The position numbers and the translations under genes were made by a program. A stretch of DNA of 64,000 nt. Origin: Catenovulum agarivorans YM01 (GTDB taxonomy: Bacteria; Pseudomonadota; Gammaproteobacteria; Enterobacterales; Alteromonadaceae). This document shows positions 8,983-17,763 of this stretch, piece by piece. The notes beneath the pieces are model-generated. The model did no database searches and was not told the DNA's origin. It saw only the letters and a list, made by a program, of their open reading frames with translations. The DNA lies in assembly GCF_000281085.1 (NCBI RefSeq), contig NZ_JH767526.1:210374-274373 (forward strand), read 5' to 3'. Position 1 is the stretch's first letter; every line of letters begins with the position of its first letter.

Positions 8983-9665
8983 GCTAAACAATAACCTTTG
9001 CCGTGGACTGTTTCTATGCGCTCTCCAGACCAACCGGCTTCAGTGAGTTTGCGGCGAATACGGCTAACATGCATATCTAAACTGCGATCGTGTGCGCCCA
9101 AAGTTTTACGCAATACGCGTTGGGATAAATACGCTTTAGACAACACTTGGCCTTGTTGTTGGCACAGCTCGGCTAATATCTTAAATTGAATGGGCGTCAG
9201 CTCTACTCGTGTTTGTTGCACTTGCACACTTTGTTGCTGGTTATCGATAGTTAAGCCATCGATTTGTATATGTGTATTGGTTGTTGCGATATTGTGCATT
9301 GAGGTACGGCGTAATAAAGCTTCAATGCGTAACATTAACTCAGTTCGGTTGAAGGGTTTAGGTACATAATCATCTGCACCTTGAATTAACCCTGTTATCC
9401 TTTCTTGCTCGGCATCTTTAGCCGACAGCATAATTACTGGTACTTGGCTAGTTTTGCGCAACATGCTGAGCACTGAAAAGCCGTCTCTTTTTGGCAGCAT
9501 TACATCTAACAAAACTAGATCTGGCGTTTGTGTTGTTGCGTTGATTAAACCTTGTTCACCGTCGTAACAGTTGTCTACTTGATAACCGGCTTGCAGCATT
9601 AATTCGGACAATTGTTGATTTAAGTTTTTATCGTCTTCGACAACTAAGATGCGGGAGGCGTTCAT
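8979..9665 (-). CDS. OmpR-family response regulator, PfeR-like
   Basis: A 228-residue DNA-binding regulator. The receiver domain (1-120) has the acidic pair D11/D12, phospho-acceptor D54 in VLLDVMLPKRDG and K103 in VPKPF. The winged-helix domain (about 130-226) has ELTPIQFKILAEL and the RSLDMHVSRIRRKL recognition helix region. It is translated together with the kinase through a 4-bp overlap. A near-consensus Fur box lies 28-46 bp upstream, so the pair is probably made under iron starvation and then activates the neighbouring receptor operon. That target is inferred from position. Confidence 0.9.
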   Translation of the reverse strand: MNASRILVVEDDKNLNQQLSELMLQAGYQVDNCYDGEQGLINATTQTPDLVLLDVMLPKRDGFSVLSMLRKTSQVPVIMLSAKDAEQERITGLIQGADDYVPKPFNRTELMLRIEALLRRTSMHNIATTNTHIQIDGLTIDNQQQSVQVQQTRVELTPIQFKILAELCQQQGQVLSKAYLSQRVLRKTLGAHDRSLDMHVSRIRRKLTEAGWSGERIETVHGKGYCLA

Positions 9666-9692
9666 GAGGTTGCATTTTTATAAATTGATATT

Positions 9693-9711
9693 GATAAGTA
9701 TTATCATTATC
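9693..9711 (-). promoter_or_regulatory. Near-consensus Fur box before the two-component operon
   Basis: On the minus strand this reads GATAATGATAATACTTATC, matching 17 of 19 positions of the Fur consensus GATAATGATAATCATTATC. It lies 28 bp before the ATG of the response regulator, where a repressor would cover the promoter. It is the strongest Fur site in the window. Confidence 0.85.
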
Positions 9712-9737
9712 AAGCGTGATTAAGTCAACTTTGCAAA

Positions 9738-9769
9738 AAATACGTCTGCTTGTTTTAGCAGACGTATTT
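9738..9769 (-). terminator. Intrinsic terminator after the CBS-domain gene
   Basis: A 12-bp stem (AAATACGTCTGC and its complement, 9738-9749 and 9758-9769) with an 8-nt loop runs on the minus strand into a T run (GTATTTTTTGC). It lies just after the CBS gene stop and separates that gene from the two-component operon. Confidence 0.8.
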
Positions 9770-9786
9770 GAATAGGGTTTTAAGGT

Positions 9787-10350
9787 TTAATGGTTTTTTA
9801 TCGCATTAAAAATGTCGACAAAAGAAGGTGGGTATTGAATAGAAATATTTAATTTTAGTTTGCGCGCAATATCACTGGCGGAGATTAAACCGCGAATATG
9901 ATGTTGTTGGCTGTCGACCACTAAACAGTGCTGCACACCGTTTTGTTTCAAAGTTTCAATTACATCACCTATTCGAGCGTGCGCGATATCATTAAAATCT
10001 AGTACTTTTAATTCGCTTCTATGGCGCATTAAATCAGTGACCAAGATTTCACTTTGTTGATAACCATTGGCGGCCATTTTTACAATGTTTTGTTTACAGA
10101 TATCTTCAAAACTAATCACCCCAACTAATTCGCGTTTTGCATCGACAACTAACTTCATTTTTACATGTGTGCGCAACATCTCTTGTTCAGCCGAGAGTGC
10201 CGTGGTTTGACTGTCGATCATTAAAGGTTTGTGTTTTTTGAAATCGGTAAAAATGGCTAAAGCAGGAGAGTTAACCGATAACTCATCAAAGTCTTCAGGT
10301 TGAACTAAGTGTTCTACATTGGTTAATGCATGTAATTGGATTGCTCGCAT
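9787..10350 (-). CDS. CBS-domain pair protein
   Basis: A soluble 187-residue protein with no membrane segment or signal peptide. Two CBS motifs are visible. The first, near 45-90, has MKLVVDAKRELVGVISFEDI; the second, near 108-170, has VQHCLVVDSQQHHIRGLISASDIA. Paired CBS domains bind adenine nucleotides or similar ligands and gate partner proteins. No enzyme domain is attached, so the partner is unknown. GAGG stands 9 nt before the ATG. It lies between the iron-sensing pair and the nickel SOD cluster, and a small secreted protein gene precedes it on the same strand. Confidence 0.82.
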   Translation of the reverse strand: MRAIQLHALTNVEHLVQPEDFDELSVNSPALAIFTDFKKHKPLMIDSQTTALSAEQEMLRTHVKMKLVVDAKRELVGVISFEDICKQNIVKMAANGYQQSEILVTDLMRHRSELKVLDFNDIAHARIGDVIETLKQNGVQHCLVVDSQQHHIRGLISASDIARKLKLNISIQYPPSFVDIFNAIKNH

Positions 10351-10387
10351 AGCAAGTACCTCTTAAATCAAATTAATAAAAAATTGT

Positions 10388-10684
10388 TTATGCGGTAAAG
10401 CTAATAGCAGGTGGGGAGCGAATACTTGGGCGTTGATAAGTGAGTTTATGGCTAAAGGTGTATAAATCGGGTAATTGTGTTTTGTGGGTGAGAGCAAAGT
10501 TGAGTTTGGCCAAATTTGGCAGTATGCCAAAAGAATCGCTGTCGCTATTGTCACAGGTTGGCACTGTACTGCCACTAAATGAAAGCTCTAGTTCACCCGT
10601 GAAGCTGGCTTGTGAAGGTACAGTTTCAACAACAACACAGCTGAGCAATAAGATACTTAAAAATAGACGAAAGTATTTTGCCAC
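10388..10684 (-). CDS. Small secreted hypothetical protein
   Basis: A 98-residue protein starting with GTG, preceded by AGAGG at a spacing of about 9. The N-terminus (MAKYFRLFLSILLLSCVVVETVPSQA) looks like a signal peptide. The rest has no domain I recognise and contains a single Cys after the signal. Initiation signals and the signal peptide argue for a real gene. An overlapping frame on the other strand is also open, which lowers confidence. It could be co-transcribed with the CBS gene 37 bp downstream. Confidence 0.5.
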   Translation of the reverse strand: MAKYFRLFLSILLLSCVVVETVPSQASFTGELELSFSGSTVPTCDNSDSDSFGILPNLAKLNFALTHKTQLPDLYTFSHKLTYQRPSIRSPPAISFTA

Positions 10685-10789
10685 TTTTTTGTACCTCTGA
10701 AATTTGCCGTTAAATTTAATATATAGCCAATTAGGGTTAATAGAAAGGCCTTTTTATATGCGTTTTCATTCTTCTTTTTAATTGGAGTT

Positions 10790-10808
10790 GATAATGATTT
10801 GTATTTGT
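10790..10808 (+). promoter_or_regulatory. Partial Fur/Nur-like site before the nickel SOD cluster
   Basis: GATAATGATTTGTATTTGT matches the Fur consensus at 12 of 19 positions. The left half-site (TGATAAT) is perfect and the right half is weak. It lies about 38 bp before the first ATG of the sod cluster. Fur-family regulators (Fur, Nur) are known to control SOD genes; which one acts here cannot be told. Confidence 0.35.
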
Positions 10809-10845
10809 GTTTAACTTTGTACTATTGCAAGTTTGGGGAATAACT

Positions 10846-11271
10846 ATGAATTGGCAACAATTAATGACCAAAGGGAATGACTGTTTTAATCAGCAAGCTT
10901 GGCAACAAGCTCAAGGTTATTACGAAGGGGCAATTGAACAGCTCGATGCCATGTTATTAGAGAATCCTAAACAAGTTGAAGCAATTCAAGGTTGGATATG
11001 TGGTTATCACAACTTATCCGCGCTACATGTAAAAACTGGCAATGTAGTAGAAGCTCAGCGCTGTTTGTTAATACCCCATCAATCCATGATGCATTTGATT
11101 GAACAAGAGGGTTTAGATGACGACCACAAACTCATAGCGTTTAGAGCAACCAAAATTACTTTAACCGCGTTACTAGAATTTACCCAAGATTTCCCAATAT
11201 GCCAAAGCTGCAGTGATAGATTAATGACTCAGTATTTGGCGGTAACTCAACCAGAATCACGATTTCATTAA
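10846..11271 (+). CDS. Small TPR-like protein with CxxC, first gene of nickel SOD cluster
   Basis: 141 residues from the ATG at 10846, preceded by GGGGAA. The sequence is helical; its N-terminal part (NDCFNQQAWQQAQGYYEGAI) reads like one tetratricopeptide unit, and a second unit is plausible near 45-75. Near the C-terminus the CQSC pair could bind a metal or form a disulfide. It recalls short cytoplasmic TPR-like proteins of marine gammaproteobacteria (possibly DUF2753), but I am not certain of the family. It is 18 bp from the next gene and in line with sodN and sodX. A role in SOD or metal handling is only suggested by position. Confidence 0.7.
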   Translation: MNWQQLMTKGNDCFNQQAWQQAQGYYEGAIEQLDAMLLENPKQVEAIQGWICGYHNLSALHVKTGNVVEAQRCLLIPHQSMMHLIEQEGLDDDHKLIAFRATKITLTALLEFTQDFPICQSCSDRLMTQYLAVTQPESRFH

Positions 11272-11289
11272 AATATATAGAGGAATCAA

Positions 11290-11484
11290 ATGAAAAACTT
11301 AGTCTTAAAAACACTTGTTGGCGCAAGCTTATTGCTACCAGCTAGTGCGTTTGCGCATCCAGGTCACGACCATGCATCTGCATATGCTGATTTAGTTCAT
11401 TTACTTTGGTTAGCACCAATTGCATTGGCGGTTGTTTTGTTAAAAGTAGGTTTGAACCGAGCAATTAAAAATAATCAGAAATAG
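11290..11484 (+). CDS. His-rich single-pass membrane peptide in the nickel SOD cluster
   Basis: A 64-residue protein with GAGGA in front of the ATG. A signal peptide (about 1-22, ending ASAFA) is followed directly by HPGHDHASAY, then one hydrophobic helix (about 38-53) and a basic tail. After cleavage the mature protein would start with a cluster of three histidines in five residues, held at the periplasmic face. The HPGHDH start recalls HupE/UreJ-type nickel permeases, of which this would be only a fragment. It lies 8 bp before sodN. Nickel binding or delivery is a reasoned guess. Confidence 0.72.
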   Translation: MKNLVLKTLVGASLLLPASAFAHPGHDHASAYADLVHLLWLAPIALAVVLLKVGLNRAIKNNQK

Positions 11485-11492
11485 GAAGCACT

Positions 11493-11996
11493 ATGTTACA
11501 CAATTTATTAAACAAGCTTGATGCAAAAAATGCTTTCGAGTCAGTTTCAGCACATTGCGATATCCCTTGTAAAATTTACGATCCGTCGACTGCGCAAATC
11601 GCGGTATTAACTATGATCCGCATGGTTGATCTGTTGGAAGAGTTAAATGCCAAAGACAGTTTAACTGCTAACGAGCAAGCGCAATTTGTTCGTTTAGTTA
11701 TGCAAAAAGAAGAGCACGGCGTTAAGGTAAAAGAAGAAGTACGCGTTATTTGGGGTGACTACATTAAACAACCTCAAATCGACCAATTTCCACATGTGCA
11801 TGAGCTGGTACACAGCATTAATCTTGCTGCGTCTAAAGCGAAACAACATATTGATAAAGCAGCGACTTTAGATTTGTTGGATAAAGTTAATCAATTTGCT
11901 GAAATCTTTTGGCAAAGTAAAGGTGTTGCAACTTTTACAGCTGAATGCCCGTACCCACCGGCACAACAAGTTGTTTATCCTAAACTAGACGCTTAG
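11493..11996 (+). CDS. sodN: Nickel-type superoxide dismutase
   Basis: Dismutates superoxide with a nickel centre. The nickel hook HCDIPC-x2-Y is at residues 21-29 of the precursor, so removal of a 20-residue propeptide would expose the His, Cys2 and Cys6 ligands plus the active-site Tyr9. Total length is 167 residues, with a four-helix remainder as in characterised NiSODs. There is no Sec signal, so the enzyme is probably cytoplasmic and matured by the protease encoded next to it. NiSOD spares iron, which suits the iron-starvation genes to the left. It is preceded by GGAAGCACT before the ATG. Confidence 0.95.
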   Translation: MLHNLLNKLDAKNAFESVSAHCDIPCKIYDPSTAQIAVLTMIRMVDLLEELNAKDSLTANEQAQFVRLVMQKEEHGVKVKEEVRVIWGDYIKQPQIDQFPHVHELVHSINLAASKAKQHIDKAATLDLLDKVNQFAEIFWQSKGVATFTAECPYPPAQQVVYPKLDA

Positions 11997-12026
11997 ATAC
12001 TAATTTAAGTGAAGGGCTAAATTTCA

Positions 12027-12341
12027 TTGTTATCAGTTTTATCAGCTCTTGGCTTACAAATTAATAAAGTAACAGGCAACAGCATGTTGCCTGTTATTCC
12101 CGCCAATTCTTATATTCTTTTCTATACCCAATTTCGTCACCACAAATTAAAAGTCGGTGATATTGTTCGAGTTAATCACCCGCATTACGGCAATATCATT
12201 AAACAAATTTACCAGATAGAACAAAACCACAGTGCGTTTTGGTTGCAAGGCATGAATAGTGAAAGTGTCTCAAGCCAACAAATGGGTTTGATCTCACCAG
12301 AGCTGATATCCGCAAGAGTATTGTGGATTGTGCGCCCGTAA
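12027..12341 (+). CDS. sodX: Nickel-type SOD maturation protease
   Basis: A 104-residue S24/S26-type peptidase expected to cut the SodN propeptide and free the His1 nickel ligand. The Ser-Lys dyad is visible: S19 in GNSMLP and K59 in GNIIKQ. It starts with TTG, behind GAAGGG at a spacing of about 10; no in-frame ATG lies before the catalytic serine. It has no membrane anchor and is shorter than leader peptidases, as SodX usually is. It follows sodN by 30 bp. Confidence 0.88.
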   Translation: MLSVLSALGLQINKVTGNSMLPVIPANSYILFYTQFRHHKLKVGDIVRVNHPHYGNIIKQIYQIEQNHSAFWLQGMNSESVSSQQMGLISPELISARVLWIVRP

Positions 12342-12424
12342 CTCATCTGTAATTAGTTAATTGATTTAATACTTTAAGGAATTAGCGGTTAGCTTGATAT
12401 GGACGCTTTTGCCAAAATTTAGGC

Positions 12425-12453
12425 AAAAAAAAAGCCCAGTTGGGGGACTGGGC
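12425..12453 (-). terminator. Intrinsic terminator of the putative small RNA
   Basis: GCCCAGT at 12434-12440 and ACTGGGC at 12447-12453 form a GC-rich stem with a 6-nt loop. On the minus strand it is followed by nine T (12425-12433). On the plus strand no T run follows, so it does not serve sodX. Confidence 0.85.
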
Positions 12454-12535
12454 AATAAAATTGGCCTAATAAAGGCACTCAAGCACTAACAAAGGGATGT
12501 CAAGAAAAACTGGTTAAACCGTGTTTTTCAAAGAT
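12425..12535 (-). ncRNA. Putative small regulatory RNA of about 110 nt
   Basis: The minus strand has a promoter-like pair (TTGTAA, 16 nt, TATAAT) just before this stretch and an intrinsic terminator at its end, with no reading frame between. The predicted RNA folds into three hairpins. The first pairs GAAAAAC with GUUUUUC and has an inner GGU/ACC stem. The second is a small GCCU/AGGC stem. The third is the terminator GCCCAGU/ACUGGGC followed by nine U. Unpaired CAUCCCUUUG between the first two could pair with a ribosome-binding site. No minus-strand gene upstream could use this terminator. I do not recognise it as a known RNA family. Confidence 0.55.
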
Positions 12536-12541
12536 GGGTGT

Positions 12542-12569
12542 ATTATATCGTTGATTTGTAATTTTACAA
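12542..12569 (-). promoter_or_regulatory. Sigma-70-type promoter of the putative small RNA
   Basis: Minus strand: -35 TTGTAA at 12569-12564 (4 of 6), a 16-nt spacer, and a perfect -10 TATAAT at 12547-12542. The expected start is near 12535. Confidence 0.5.
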
Positions 12570-12770
12570 CATAAAATTTCATAAAAATTTCAAAAAAAGC
12601 CTTTTAACAGCAATAATTACAAAATTTTACAGGTTTTTAACTTTCATATGTAATTTTAGTACATTTTATCAGCTTGACCGGTGCAAAATTATCCAAGAAG
12701 CTATTGCTCCATTCATTTTGGAAAATTAGTAATTTGATGAGGAAGATGGAAGCGGCATTAATCAAACTCG

Positions 12771-13092
12771 CTGTAAACCCAATCCCTGGGCGCTCTGCTT
12801 TATCACCTCTGATAAAGAAGTTTCAGAAAGTTAGCATGCGAGTATGCTTTATCTGGCTTGTTTATCGCTGCCCGAAAAAGAGGTTTTCGCTAAGTTATTA
12901 CTTTAATGTTTTTGATTTTTAGTTGCTTGTTGATAGGGCGGTGCTAATGAGCACACCAGCGATAACACCACCAAGGCCAATTGATTGGAAATGTTTTGAG
13001 CAAAACTTCAAAAGAGAGGGATATCTTTTGTGAGCGATCCACGGACGGACTTGAAGCGTTTTTGTGAAAAATATTCCAAGCAAGTGGCCGCT
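12771..13092 (+). repeat. Composite intergenic repeat, copy 1
   Basis: The left part (12771-12914) is a worn version of block A seen at 23.9 and 48.7 kb; it shares the GGGCGCTCTGCTTT and AAGTTATTACTT-like stretches. The right part (12973-13090, block B) matches 48937-49054 at 113 of 118 positions by eye. Block order and orientation are the same in all copies. The short frames that can be read through here are not genes. The stretch 12570-12770 before it shows nothing I recognise. Confidence 0.75.
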
Positions 13093-13167
13093 TCTTTACC
13101 TCGAACACAGCAGCGCCGCTAACCAAACACACTGCTCAGATTAAACTCAAGCGCCAACAGCGCAGTT

Positions 13168-13196
13168 TCCGACCCCTGACATCCCATGACAGTGCG
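13168..13196 (-). pseudogene. tRNA-Pro(GGG) fragment, 29 nt
   Basis: Matches the anticodon arm to variable region of the tRNA-Pro(GGG) gene at 44443-44519 at 28 of 29 positions. Neither the acceptor stem nor the T arm is present, so it cannot be a tRNA. It may be a relic attachment site or a recombination scar beside the composite repeat. Confidence 0.6.
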
Positions 13197-13309
13197 GCAA
13201 TGAAAATCACCACTAAATACAAAACATTCGCCACAAACACCCGCAAAACTTGCTATTAACCCCCGCAAGCAATAGACTATCGCGCTCTAAAAAACGAATT
13301 GATGTTAGC

Positions 13310-14353
13310 ATGCGAGTTTCCGATTTTTCTTTTGATCTACCCGATGAACTGATAGCCCGCTACCCGGCTGAAAAACGTAGTCAGTCGCGTTTATTGGTGG
13401 TCGACGGCAATAGCGGTGAGATAAATCACAAAGTCTTTAACCAAATGATAGATTTGGTAACAGATAAAGACCTTATTATTTTCAACAACACCAAAGTTAT
13501 TCCTGCGCGTTTATTAGGCCAAAAAGTTTCTGGTGGCAAAATAGAAGTGCTGGTTGAGCGCATGTTAGATGGCAATAAAATTCTAGCGCATGTACGTGCC
13601 AATAAAGCGTTAAAACCAGGTACGGAAGTGGTGTTGGAAGAGCACATTCGTGCCCAAATGCTTGAACGCCAAAATGATTTATTCGTTTTACAAGTTTTGA
13701 ATGATGAGCCTGTACTAGAACTATTAGAACAATACGGCCATATGCCGCTACCGCCTTATATCGATAGGGCGGACGAGCAAACAGATAAAGACAGATATCA
13801 AACCGTATATGGTGAAGTGCCAGGTGCAGTAGCAGCGCCAACAGCAGGTTTGCATTTTGATGAAGAATTGCTGGCAAAAATTGCCGATAAAGGTGTGCAA
13901 GTTGAATATGTGACTTTGCACGTAGGTGCCGGTACTTTTCAATCTATACGCGTAGATGATGTTAAAGATCATCAAATGCATGCTGAGTACATAGATGTAC
14001 CGCAACATGTAGTGGATGCCATTTTCGCTTGTAAAGCGCGTGGTGGTCGCGTGATTGCAGTTGGTACAACATCGGTACGCAGCTTAGAAAGTGCAGCTCA
14101 GTTTGCTGATGATGCGCTAATTGCACCATATCAAGGTGATACTAGCATCTTTATTTATCCAGGTTACGAGTTCCAAGTGGTTGATGCAATGTTTACCAAC
14201 TTTCATCTACCCGAATCTACTTTAATTATGTTGGTGTCAGCGTTTGCTGGGCAACAACATATAAAACAAGCTTATCAAACTGCGGTTGAACAAAAGTATC
14301 GTTTTTTCAGTTATGGCGATTCAATGTTTTTAACTAAACAAACGCACAAATAA
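13310..14353 (+). CDS. queA: S-adenosylmethionine:tRNA ribosyltransferase-isomerase
   Basis: Makes epoxyqueuosine at the wobble position of tRNAs by transferring the ribosyl part of SAM to preQ1. 347 residues from the ATG at 13310 ([20 protein letters not shown]), which is the conserved family start; an in-frame ATG 60 bp upstream would add an unrelated leader. Family stretches include [38 protein letters not shown] and VGAGTFQS. It is the first gene of the queA-tgt-yajC-secD-secF operon, with 30 bp before tgt. The ribosome-binding site is weak. Confidence 0.96.
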   Translation: MRVSDFSFDLPDELIARYPAEKRSQSRLLVVDGNSGEINHKVFNQMIDLVTDKDLIIFNNTKVIPARLLGQKVSGGKIEVLVERMLDGNKILAHVRANKALKPGTEVVLEEHIRAQMLERQNDLFVLQVLNDEPVLELLEQYGHMPLPPYIDRADEQTDKDRYQTVYGEVPGAVAAPTAGLHFDEELLAKIADKGVQVEYVTLHVGAGTFQSIRVDDVKDHQMHAEYIDVPQHVVDAIFACKARGGRVIAVGTTSVRSLESAAQFADDALIAPYQGDTSIFIYPGYEFQVVDAMFTNFHLPESTLIMLVSAFAGQQHIKQAYQTAVEQKYRFFSYGDSMFLTKQTHK

Positions 14354-15520
<1,167 letters not shown>

Positions 15521-15550
15521 TTTATTTTTATTAGAATATAGGGGAATGTT

Positions 15551-15886
15551 ATGGACTTTTTAATTGCAAATGCATATGCCAATGGTGCAGCTCCAGCTCA
15601 AGGTGGCGGCATGCAAATGGTTATCATGTTAGTTGTTTTTGGTTTGATTTTTTACTTCATGCTTTATCGCCCACAAGCAAAACGCATGAAAGAGCACAAA
15701 TCGTTAATTGCTTCTATCAGCAAAGGTGATGAAATTTTAACTCAAGGTGGTTTAGTTGGCCGCGTAAGTAAAGTGAGTGAAGAAAAAGACTTTATTTTAG
15801 TGACTTTGGCAGACGGTGTAGACGTTGCGGTACAAAAAGGTTCTGTAACAGCTGTGTTGCCTAAAGGCACAATTAAATCAATCTAA
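15551..15886 (+). CDS. yajC: Sec translocase accessory protein YajC
   Basis: A 111-residue inner-membrane protein of the SecDF-YajC complex. One transmembrane helix (about 21-40, MQMVIMLVVFGLIFYFMLYR) is followed by RPQAKRMKEHK, the hallmark of the family, and a small cytoplasmic domain. AGGGGAATGTT precedes the ATG. Its gene lies 12 bp before secD. Confidence 0.96.
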   Translation: MDFLIANAYANGAAPAQGGGMQMVIMLVVFGLIFYFMLYRPQAKRMKEHKSLIASISKGDEILTQGGLVGRVSKVSEEKDFILVTLADGVDVAVQKGSVTAVLPKGTIKSI

Positions 15887-15898
15887 TAGGGACGGATT

Positions 15899-17752
15899 GT
15901 GTTAAATAAATATCCTTTATGGAAATACCTGCTGATACTAGTAATAGTATCCGCAGGTTTTTTGTATGCACTTCCTAATATGTACGGGGAAGATCCTGCA
16001 TTGCAAATTTCCGCAACCCGTGGTGGTGACGTTGAAATTTCGCAATTAGAACAAGTAAAACAAGCACTCGAACAAAACCAAATTCCTTTTCAATCTATCA
16101 AAATTGAAAACAACCAAATTCAAGTTCGTTTTAAAGACACTGAAGACCAATTAGAAGCGCGTGATGTTTCTATGCAAGTTCTTGGTACTGACTTTATTGT
16201 TGCGTTAAATATTATGCCAGCTCAACCTAAATGGTTGGAAGATGTGGGTGGTAACCCAATGAAGCTCGGCTTAGATTTACGTGGTGGTGTGCATTTCTTG
16301 ATGGAAGTTGACATGAGTGTCGCTTTACAGAAAAAACAAGAAGAAATGTTAGCCGACTTCAGAGCTGAGTTGCGCGAACAACGTATTCGTTATCACAGAC
16401 TAACTGAATACGGTAATGGCGTTAAAGTAACTTTCCGTAAAGAAGATGAAATGGCCGCTGCGCTTGATCATTTATCTGATACTTTTGCTGAGTTAACCAT
16501 AGATGAAAGCCGTAGCGAAGATAATACTTTGCTTGCGACTATGTCTGAAGCGCGTGTTAAAGAAGTTAAAGAATACGCACTGCAGCAAAACATCACCATT
16601 ATCCGTAACCGTGTAAATCAATTAGGTGTAGCTGAACCTTTGGTGATGCGCCAAGGTGCTGAGCGTATTGTAGTTGAATTACCGGGTGTGCAAGACACAG
16701 CGCGAGCGAAAGAAATTTTAGGTGCAACAGCAACACTAGAATTTAGAAAAGTGGATGAAGATGCGGATGCAGCTTCTGCGGCAACAGGTCGTGTGCCACC
16801 AGGCTCTGAGGTATTTTACGACAGACGCACAGGTCAACCTGTTGTGCTTAAGAAAGACGTTATCTTAACTGGTAATCATATTACTGGTGCAAACTCGAGT
16901 TTTGACGAATACCAAAGACCACAAGTTAATATCGACTTAGATGGTCAAGGTGGTAACAAGATGTCGCACTTTACCAAAGACAATATTGGTAAACCTATGG
17001 CGACGTTATTTGTTGAATACAAAGCAACAGGTCGTAAAAAGCCTGATGGTTCATTAGAGTTTGAAGCAATTAAAGAAGTTATTAACGTTGCAACTATTCA
17101 AGCGCGTTTAGCTCGTAGTTTCCGAATTACTGGTATTGATAGCCCGAACGAAGCACAAAACCTAGCATTATTGTTACGCGCAGGTGCTTTGATTGCGCCA
17201 ATTCAAATTGTTGAAGAGCGCACAGTTGGTCCAAGCTTAGGTCAAGAAAATATCGACTTAGGTATGACAGCTATCATCTGGGGTTTCTGCTTAGTATTAG
17301 CCTTTATGATTTTGTACTACCGTGGTTTTGGTGTTGTTGCCAATATTGCATTAGCGCTTAACTTGGTCTTAATCGTAGGTGTAATGTCGCTTATTCCGGG
17401 TGCTACATTAACTTTGCCGGGTATGGCAGGTATAGTTTTAACCGTAGGTATGGCGGTTGACGCCAACGTGCTGATATTCGAGCGGATACGTGAAGAAATT
17501 ATTGATGGCCGAGGCCCGCAACAAGCTATTCACCAAGGTTACGACAGTGCATTTTCAACCATTGCTGATGCCAACATTACCACCTTTATTGCTGCGGTAA
17601 TTTTATTTGCTGTTGGTACAGGCCCGATTAAAGGTTTCGCTGTAACTCTAGCAATTGGTATTATCACTTCAATGTTTACCGCTATTGTGGTTACCCGTGC
17701 AGTTGTTAATGCATCTGTTGGTGGTCGCAAAGTGAATAAGTTGTCAATTTAA
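15899..17752 (+). CDS. secD: Protein translocase subunit SecD
   Basis: A proton-driven helper that pulls preproteins through SecYEG. 617 residues starting at GTG behind AGGGACGGA. TM1 is near 9-26, then a large periplasmic P1 region including [16 protein letters not shown], and five helices near 455-605 with [17 protein letters not shown] in TM4. It is 11 bp from secF, and the pair works as one unit. Confidence 0.97.
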   Translation: MLNKYPLWKYLLILVIVSAGFLYALPNMYGEDPALQISATRGGDVEISQLEQVKQALEQNQIPFQSIKIENNQIQVRFKDTEDQLEARDVSMQVLGTDFIVALNIMPAQPKWLEDVGGNPMKLGLDLRGGVHFLMEVDMSVALQKKQEEMLADFRAELREQRIRYHRLTEYGNGVKVTFRKEDEMAAALDHLSDTFAELTIDESRSEDNTLLATMSEARVKEVKEYALQQNITIIRNRVNQLGVAEPLVMRQGAERIVVELPGVQDTARAKEILGATATLEFRKVDEDADAASAATGRVPPGSEVFYDRRTGQPVVLKKDVILTGNHITGANSSFDEYQRPQVNIDLDGQGGNKMSHFTKDNIGKPMATLFVEYKATGRKKPDGSLEFEAIKEVINVATIQARLARSFRITGIDSPNEAQNLALLLRAGALIAPIQIVEERTVGPSLGQENIDLGMTAIIWGFCLVLAFMILYYRGFGVVANIALALNLVLIVGVMSLIPGATLTLPGMAGIVLTVGMAVDANVLIFERIREEIIDGRGPQQAIHQGYDSAFSTIADANITTFIAAVILFAVGTGPIKGFAVTLAIGIITSMFTAIVVTRAVVNASVGGRKVNKLSI

Positions 17753-17763
17753 GGAGCAGGCAT

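Noticed and set aside
10363-10575. 70-codon minus-strand frame overlapping the small secreted protein gene
   Set aside because: The overlapping frame has a signal peptide and a good ribosome-binding site; this one has neither.
12409-12428. Hairpin TTTTGCC/GGCAAAA after sodX as terminator of the sod cluster
   Set aside because: The stem is AT-rich and is followed on the plus strand by A, not T; the GC-rich stem beside it serves the minus strand.
12674-12922. 82-codon plus-strand frame in the sodX-queA gap
   Set aside because: It reads through the worn block A repeat, has no ribosome-binding site or recognisable domain, and the same DNA recurs in intergenic gaps elsewhere.
13168-13196. Possible second tRNA-Pro gene
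   Set aside because: Only 29 nt match; acceptor, D and T arms are absent, so it is listed as a fragment.
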